Of a stretch of 64,000 nt of DNA, positions 53,001-62,000 are shown piece after piece; positions within the stretch are counted from its first letter, which is position 1, and each line of letters starts with the position of its first letter. The position numbers and the translations under genes were made by a program. The stretch spans positions 139,373-203,372 of the forward strand of contig DYJD01000011.1 of the NCBI GenBank assembly GCA_020723325.1. Reading direction: 5' to 3'. This DNA comes from Desulfosudis oleivorans. Its GTDB lineage: Bacteria; Desulfobacterota; Desulfobacteria; Desulfobacterales; SURF-7. The notes under the pieces are model-generated. The model did not search any database, was not told the DNA's origin, and was given only the letters and a program-made list of their open reading frames with translations.

Positions 53001-56000
53001 GGCGCTACCACCTGGTCCTATAGCGGCGAGCTTGCCGTGGGCGCCAACTTCTTCTCGGTCATGGCCATGAACGCCGCCGGCCAGCAAAGCCCGGCCGACA
53101 CCATCACCGTGACCTTTGCCAACACCGTCCCGGATCAGCCGGCCAACGTGAGCCCGGCCGACGGGGCCGTGAATGTCAACCAGCCGGTCCTGCTCACCGC
53201 CTCGGCCTATTCCGATGCGGAGGGCGATGTCCATGCCGCCGGCCAGTGGCAGGTGCGGGCACAGAACGGCACCTTTGACACGCCGGTGTTCAACCTGGTT
53301 TCCGGCGCCGGCCTGATCCAGGCCACGGTGCCGGTGGGCACCCTCAACTGGTCCGCCACTTATTATTTCCATGTGCGCTACAAGGACAGCCGCGGCTCCT
53401 GGTCAGCCTGGTCCAACGAGACCAGCTTTACCACCACGGCGGATAATCTCGCGCCTGAAAATGTCGCCAATCTGCGGGTGACCGCTTCCCAGGAAAACGC
53501 CCTGGTCCTCACTTGGAATCATTCAGTCGACAGCGCCGGGGACCTGGCTTCCTATAAAATTTATCGCGACGGCAATGCCGTGACCACCATTGCCAAGGAG
53601 CAAAACACCCACACCCTTGACGGGCTTGCCCCGGCCACGGGTTATGTTGTGAAAGTCACCAGCCTGGACCAGAGCGGCAATGAAAGCAGCGGCGCAACCA
53701 TCAATGCCGCCACCCTGCTGAACAACCCGGTGAATGTCCAAGCCCATACCGGCGCCACCCGGGTCAGCCTGAGCTGGGATCCGGCCTCTCCGGCCGGCCT
53801 GGTCAAACAATACAATGTCTATATAGGTGCAAGCCCCTTCGCCGGCATCGCGGGGCTCACGCCGGTGGCCACCGTAACCGGTACCGCGGCGGACATCACC
53901 GGCCTGACCGCTAATCAGGACTATTATTTTGCCGTGGCGACGGTGAACATCTCGGACGGTGTAAAGACCGCGGTCACATCCATTCAGGCCACCCCCGTAA
54001 GCCGGCTGACGGCCCATTACACCATGGACGGCATGGTGGGCGATCAGATCTATGATGAAACCGGCGTGCACACCGCCACGGTGTACGGTTCGGCCATGAT
54101 CGTGCCGGGCTATGAGGGCAACGCCCTGGATCTCAACGGCGTGGACGACTGGTTGGGCGTGGATTCCCTCTCCCTTGACCTGAAGACCGGGGATAACATC
54201 ACCCTGACCTGCTGGTTCAAGACCACGGCCGCCAAGACCAATGACACCAGCAACATCCTGTTCGCCTCCAATAACGACGCCCAGGGCGATCTGTTCCGCC
54301 TGGGCACGGGCAACAGCGGCGGCATTTATCATGCCGTGGGCGCCTCCGGCGGCGAATACGGCACAGGCTTCAACAACGGCGCCTGGCATTACCTGGCCCT
54401 GGTCCAGTCCGGGAGCGGCGCCTACAAGATCTATGTGGACAATCAACTGATCCGCTCCGCCACTGCCACGGCAGCGGCCTGGTCCAACGCCGTGTTCCAC
54501 AGCATCGGCCAGGAATGGGACACTACTGGCCCCAGCGACTTCTTTGACGGCCGGATCGATGATTTTAGGATTTACAACTACGCCCTCACCGAGGCCGAGA
54601 TTGCGGCCCTGTATGTGGACAACCTGCCGCCGGAACTGTCCTCGGCCGTGCCGGCGGACGGCAGCCTGGTGAATCTGGTGAACGACATCCGCCTCACCCT
54701 GCTGGACCGCCAGGGCGCCATTGACACGGTGGCCACCGCCGCCACCATGGTGGTCACCAACCATCAGGCCCAGACCCTGACCGGCAGCGTCACGGTCTCC
54801 GGCAGCACGTTTATTTTTACCCCGGATGCGGCGCCCCTTGCGGACGGCATTTACCAGATTGCGTTGACCGCCTTTGACATGGAAGGCAACAGCCAGGCCT
54901 ATGCCATTGCCTTTACCGTGGACAGTGAGGTGCCGAACGCGCCCACCATTACCGGCGGCACGGTGACCTCCGGCCTGATCCAAGTCGCACCGGTGATCAA
55001 CCGTTCCAGCAGCAAAACCGTAACCCTCACCGGCACCCGCGAGGCCGATACTTCCATCTGGATCAACGGGGTCCAAAAGACCGCCGTGGGCTCGGGCGAC
55101 TGGTCCGTGGCCCTCACCCTTACGGAAGGCGAAAACAGCCTTTCCGTTTCCATGCAAGACCAGGCCGGCAATGAAAGCGCGGCCGTGACGGTCATCATTC
55201 AGGTGGATTCCATTGCGCCCGCCGTGAGCGACATGACCCCGGCCCATAACAGCTACATCAATTTCGGCCCGGCCGATATCATCCTCAACCTGGCAGAAAC
55301 CGGCTCCGGCCTGGATCTGCCAGGCTCCACCCTTGCCGTGCGCGACAACAGCCTGGCCTTTGTGCCCGGCGACTGGCAGCTCACCGGCAGCCAGCTAGTG
55401 TTCACGCCCCAGGTGCTCCTGGGGGATTCGGTCTATACCGTCACCCTCCAGCTCAAGGACCTGACCGGCAATCAGACCGGTCTGCTCCAGTACCAGTTTA
55501 CCCTGGACCGGGTGGCGCCGGCCGCGCCGGTTATCAACCCTGTGACCAGCCCGACCTACAACCCCGGCCAGACCGTGTCCGGCACCCGCGAAGCCTATAG
55601 TGCCATCCTCTTGAACGGCACGGAGGTTCTGGGCAATGTGTCCGGCACCAGCTTCCAGCATACCATTACCCTGGCTTCCGGCACCAACACCTTGAATTTC
55701 ACGGCCCGGGACCGGGCCGGCAACCTGAGCCAGCCGGCCACGGTCACCATTGTCTATGATGACGTAGCGCCCCTGGCCGTCACCAATCTGACCATCAATC
55801 CCAACGGCGATGGCACCCGCGTGACCCTGAGCTGGGCCGGCTACAACGAGGCCGAGCACGGCGACATTGCCGCCTATCGCATTTATCGTTCCACCACCGG
55901 CTTTGCCAGGATCGACGACGCCGGCGTGAGCCAGACCGGCTCGGTCAATGCCGGCACCTTCACCTATGCCGCCACTGGTCTTAGCCGCAACACGGCCTAT

Positions 56001-59000
56001 TATTTTGCCGTGGTGCCCGTGGACCAGACCGGCAATTTCATTTACGAGGTCACGGCTGTTGCCGCCACACCCATGGACACCCAGGCTCCGGACGAGGTGC
56101 GCAACCTCACGGTGACCGCCTATGCGGACCGCCTGGTCTTCAACTGGCAGCCCGCTTTGGCAACAGACCTTGCCGGATATAAACTCTATTTTGACAACGC
56201 GACCCAGCCCGGCGCAACCCTTACTGCTGATGTGCTCACCTATGAACGTACCGGCCTGGCCCCCGCCACCGCCTATCCGTTCAAGATCAAGGCCACGGAC
56301 GGCGCCAATGATTCTGCCGGGGTCAGCCTCACCGGCTACACCTTCTTGAACAACCCCACGGGTCTTACGGCCACGCCTTTCAGCGGCAAGGTGACCCTGG
56401 CCTGGAACGCCAGCGATCCTGCGGCTTACGTCAAGCATTACGCGGTTTACGTGAGCACCACGGATTTTAACGGCAGCGTGGAAGGCCGCAATCCGGCCCT
56501 GACCACCACCGGCCTCTCCACCCAGGTGGCGGGCCTCACCAACAACACGCCCTATTTCTTTGCGGTCACGGCCGTGAACCTGTCCAACGGCGAGAAAAAG
56601 GAAGTCACAAGCATCACCGCCACCCCGGTGGCCGACAGCCAGGGACCCGCCATTGTCAACCCCCTGGCCGGGACCACGCCCTTGACCGAGGGCCTGACCC
56701 TGACCAAGTCCCTGACCCTGTCCCTCACGGCCGATGATCCCGCCGGCATCAGCCGGGCCGAATTTCTGATCGACGGAGCCCTGGTGCGCACGGATTACAC
56801 CGGCCCCAACTATAGCTTTGACCTGGATCTTTTCAGCCTCAGCGACGGCAACCATACCATTTCCATTGCCGTGTACGACACCCTGGGGAACAAGACTCTT
56901 TCCGTATACAATATCACCGTGGCCCTGGCCCTGCCGGCCGCGCCGGTGATCACCCAACCCGCCACCGGCATCACCGTGAACCAGGCGGCATGTCCCGTGA
57001 AGGGTTCAGCCGAAAAGCAGACCACGGTTCAACTGTACCTGAACGACGCGGCGGTGGGCAGCCCCCTGGCTGTGGATTCTCAAGGCAATTTCGCCGGCAG
57101 CCTGACACTTGTGGAAGGCCTGAACAAGCTCGAAGCCGCGGCCGTCAACCGCACCGGCATTGGTCCCAAGTCCGCGGCGGTGAATGTCACCCTGAACACG
57201 GCCGTGCCCCTGGCCCCGGCCGGCCTCTCGGCCGAGACCCGCGCCGGCGGCACCATCCGCCTGTCCTGGCCGGCTTCCGCCGGCTCGGGAGTGAGCGGCT
57301 ATAATCTCTACCGCGCCGGTCAGCCCTTTACCACCACGGCCGGCGGGCTCAAGATGAACACCGGCCTGATCACCGCCACCCAGACCGACAACCTGCCGCC
57401 CGCGGACGGCACCTATTACTACCGGGTCACGGCCGTGAACGCAGCCCAGAACGAAAGCGAGCTGTCCAATCAGGCCACCGGGGTCTCGGACCGACTGGGA
57501 CCCAAGGCGGTTGCCATTGTCTACACGCCCCAGGGCCGGGTGGGGGCTGACGGCACCATGGCCCCCGGCCGGGTGAACCTGCTGCTCACGGTGAGTGAGG
57601 CCCTCCAGGCCCTGCCGTTCCTGTCCGTGACCCCGGAAGGCGGCACGCCCATTGCCATTGAACTGACCAAGGAAGACGACCTGACCTACAGCGGCTTCTT
57701 CACCATCACGGAAAACACCCCCACGGCCACGGCCTGGGCCGTGTTCTCCGGCCGGGATCTTTACGGCAACCGCGGCACGGATATTCTTTCCGGCAACAGC
57801 ATCAAAATCGACACGGACGGCCCGGCCGTCTCCCGTCTGGTGGTCCAGCCCCAGGCGCCTATCAAGAACAATGCGGCCGGCCCGGTGGCGGTCCAGATGA
57901 CCCTGGGCCTGAATGAAAAAGTCAAAACCGGCACCAATCCCACCCTGGGCTATGTCCTGCCCAGCCAGGGCAGTGAACCCATTTCCATCAGCAGCCTGAA
58001 CAAAATCGACACAGCCCCGGGGGATGCCGAGACCTGGCAGGCGGTCTTTACCCTGCCGGCCAATGCCGGTCAGGCCGGTCCGGAGACCTTGAGCTTCCGC
58101 TACACCGGCCAGGATGAGCTGGACAATATCAGCCATGAAATCCTGGCGGCGAACCAGTTCCAGGTCTACCAGGGCAATCTGCCGCCCTTGGCGGCCCCCA
58201 CCGGTTTAACCGCCGAGGCCTTGCCCGGCGGCCAGGTGATGCTGTCCTGGAAGGCCGTAACCAATGCCGTGGGCTATCAGATTTATCGCAAAGCCCCGGG
58301 TGAAAGCGAGCTTGGTTCCCACGCCCGGGTCAACTCCGGCCTGGAATTTACCGAAACCGTCGCTGAAGACGGTGTCTATACCTATGCCGTGGCCAGCATC
58401 CGCAGCGTGAACAGCGAGGAGTCCGAGAGCGGTCTGTCCACTCCCGTGACCGTCACCACCGACGCCACGGCCCCGGCCGCGCCCACCAATCTCATGCTGG
58501 ACTTGATCCCCCAGGGCATCCGCGCCCAGTGGACCGCCACGGTTTCTGCCGAGCCCGTGACCTACGCCTTCTATCGCGCCCCCGGCGAGACCACGCCCGT
58601 GGCCGACGCCACTTTGATCCAGGAAGGGTTCAGCCAGACCTCCTGGATTGATTTCCATCCGGATAATGCCCAGCACTGGTATTTCATCACCGCCGTGGAT
58701 GCCACCGGCAACGAGTCCGCGCCCTGCGCGCCCCAGTATCTGGACTTTGCCCTGCTGCCGGTCGCAAGCATCACCGTGACCCAGCAGGATTTAAGCCTGC
58801 CGGTAATCACTTGGACCCATCCGTCCGCCGCGAATATCGACGGCTACAATCTCTATCTGGGTCCGGTGTCCCAGGGCGTCAAGCTGAACAGCAACCTTCT
58901 GACCACCACCACCTATACGGACGTGGGCTACAGCGGCGACACCCGCGCCTACACCCTCACGGCCGTGAATGATAATCAGGACAGCCTGGCCCGCACCCTG

Positions 59001-62000
59001 ACCCTGCCCAAGATCAAGGCGGTGCTGCCGGCAACGGCCCGCATCAAGCGCGGTATCATGAACCGCCTGGAATACCAGGTGACCAACAGCTCCGAGGCGG
59101 AAGTAACCGGCATCACCCTCAAGACGGCCCTGAACAACCGCACCCATCTGTCCGCGACTTTCAGCCTGGCCCCCGGCGAGAGCCGGGTTGTGCCCGTGGT
59201 GGTGGCCGGTTACAGCGAGCTGCCGGATGTGACCCCGCTCACCACCACCATGGAGATCAGCCCCAATACCGGCGAGACCGTCCGCATCATCCGTTCCGGC
59301 GAGATCGAGGTCATGGACGGCTCCCTGATCCTGCAGCTCTTCAACGAGGAGTTCACCCGCGGCGCCATGGGCAAGGTGGGCTTCACCCTGCAGAACACCG
59401 GCGACGAGGAGATCGAGATCGTCACAGCCCGGAATTCCGGCTCCCAGCCCTCGGACCAGGTGACCTTCACCCTGCTGGACAAGGACAACAACGTCATTGC
59501 CACCCAGCCATTCAAGCAGGCTGTGGGCGACATGCTGGTGGGTCTGGTGAACGCCAACACCGTGGCCCGCATCCCGGCCGGCGCAACCTTCACGTCGGCC
59601 CTGTTCGAAATGCCCATTCCAGCCACGGCGCCGGACCAGGTCACCGTGCGTCTCAACATCAGCACCATTTACCATCACCAGGGCCGCACGGACCAGATCT
59701 CCATGACCGGCCTATCCACAACCCATCAGGTGTCCCTGGTCGACACCTCCTATTTCGGCGAGATCACCGCCGTGACCCCGGCCCTGTCCAAGGGCGACCA
59801 GGATATCACCATCCTTGGCCGGGCCGTGGAACGCGGCACCAACAATCCCCTTGGCAGCGTCAAACTCAAGCTGGTGATCACAGTCCAGGGTTTTGAGCGT
59901 ACCTATGAAGTCTATACGGATACCAACGGATTGTTCAGCTATACCTTCACGCCCCTTTCCGGCGAGGCCGGGGTCTATACCGTGCGCGCCGTGCATCCGG
60001 ATTTGACCGACAAGCCCGTGCAAGGCACGTTCACCATCGGCCGCACCACCTACAGTCCGGCCCTGATCAACCTGAGTCTGTCGCGTAATTACCAGAAGAC
60101 CATCAACATCAGCCTGAGCACCAGCGCGGGCAACGCCCTTGAGACCGCCCGGCTGGTCTTTGAACCCGAGGATCAGCCCGGCGCGGTCCTGCCCCAGGGC
60201 GTGAACATCACCCTGGGCACACCCCAGAATGTGCCCTCCTCCGGCTCCGTGAACTTGCCGTTCACCATTTGGGCCGATAACAGCGCGGCCAATACCGCTG
60301 TATTTTATTTAAAGGTTCTGAGCGGCGAAACACCCACCATCCACGGCTGCGTGCGTATCAATGCCCAGTTCCTGGAAGCCAAGCCGGTATTGTCATTCAC
60401 CCCCAATCATATTGAAACCGGCGTGTCCTGGGACAACACCGTGGTGGAAAGCGAGACCCTTACCAACACCGGCGTGGCTGACATGAACGACGTGCGCGTG
60501 GTCCTGCTCAGCCAGAACGGCAGTCCGGCCCCGGCCTGGGTGTATTTGAACTCCGCCGCGGACCAGGGCACCATCGCCGTGGGTGAAAGCAAGAAGATCG
60601 ACATCGCCTTCTCGCCCGTGGAGGGCACCACACCCGAAGGCATCTACACGTTCCTGTTGCGCGTGATCAGCAGCAACCATCCCACCCGCGACATTTACGT
60701 GGTCGCCACCGTGACCCAGTCCGGCCGGGGCAAAGCCCTGTTCCATCTTTCGGATATCTATACCGGCACCCTGGACGCCAACAGTGATCCCATCCCAGGC
60801 CTGAGCGGTGCCAAGATCCGACTCCAAAACGAACTGGTGCCCACCGACATATTCAACGGCGGCCCCAGCAATACAGATGGTGAAATCGAGTTCCTCGATT
60901 TGCCTGCCGGCAGATACCAGTACCGCGTGACAGCCGCCAACCATTCTGAGCAGACTGGGCGTATTTGGATCAAACCGGCCGTGACCACCACCCAGGAGGT
61001 GTTCCTGGACTACAACCTCGTCACCGTGGAATGGTCGGTGAACGAAATCACCATCCAGGACAAGTACGAGATCACGCTGAATACGACTTTTCAAACAGAC
61101 GTACCCGCAGCAGTAGTCATTGCGCAACCGTCCGCCACCGTTCTACCTAAAATGAAGGCCGGGGATGTGCTCAACACCGAGATCAACCTCACCAACCATG
61201 GGCTGATCAAGGCCGATCATCTTAAGTTCACATTGCCGACCGATGACGAGCATTTCAAATTCGAAATGCTGGGAGGTTTGCCGGACAGCCTTTTTGCCAA
61301 GCAAGTCATTACCGTCCCGATACGAGTTACTTGTTTATCGCCGCTTGAGCCGGAAACGGAAACCGGCGGCGGGTGCGTGAATTATGTCCGTTGCGGATAT
61401 TTGGTTTATGATTTCATCTGCTCCAATAAGAGACAGAGCGTATCCAAAACGGACTATTGCGTGACATATACATCCTGTAGCCACGAACATACGGGTGGCG
61501 GCCAAGGTGGCGGAAGCGGCACCATCAACGTGAGCGGAGGTGGTAGTGGTGGTACAGGTTCCTTTTTGGACAATCCAGCGCAAGAGTCTACGCCGGTAAG
61601 CGGCTCTAAATGTTATCCTGAACAGAAGTCGGATGTGGATGATATCAAATGCGAGCCTTGTAGAAATAAAGCAACCAAACAAGATCAAACGCAAGAAACC
61701 AAATCGGAAGTTCATACGCGTCTGCGCAAATATCAACGCGATGACAGGGATCTATCTGTAAAGGTTCCGGGAGGGCTTGCTGAAATTAACCGTTATTATC
61801 GCGATGGTCGGTGGTACATGGGATTTACAGATTATGCTGATAGGTCCTGGCCACTCTTTGCCGGCTATATGGGCGCCGACTTCCATAGGAAACTCCTTAC
61901 GATTCCGTGTCGGGATGAAAAGCTACTCTCGGAAGCAGTTACCATTGAAGGGGTTATTTACGGCAATTTGATGGTATTCTCAAGCGACATTGCGCTTGTA

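Noticed and set aside
53523-56957. Long minus-strand open frames (up to 574 codons) opposite the giant gene
   Set aside because: The translations are low-complexity, rich in Gly, His, Ala and Val, with no domains. They mirror GC-rich third positions of the real plus-strand gene.
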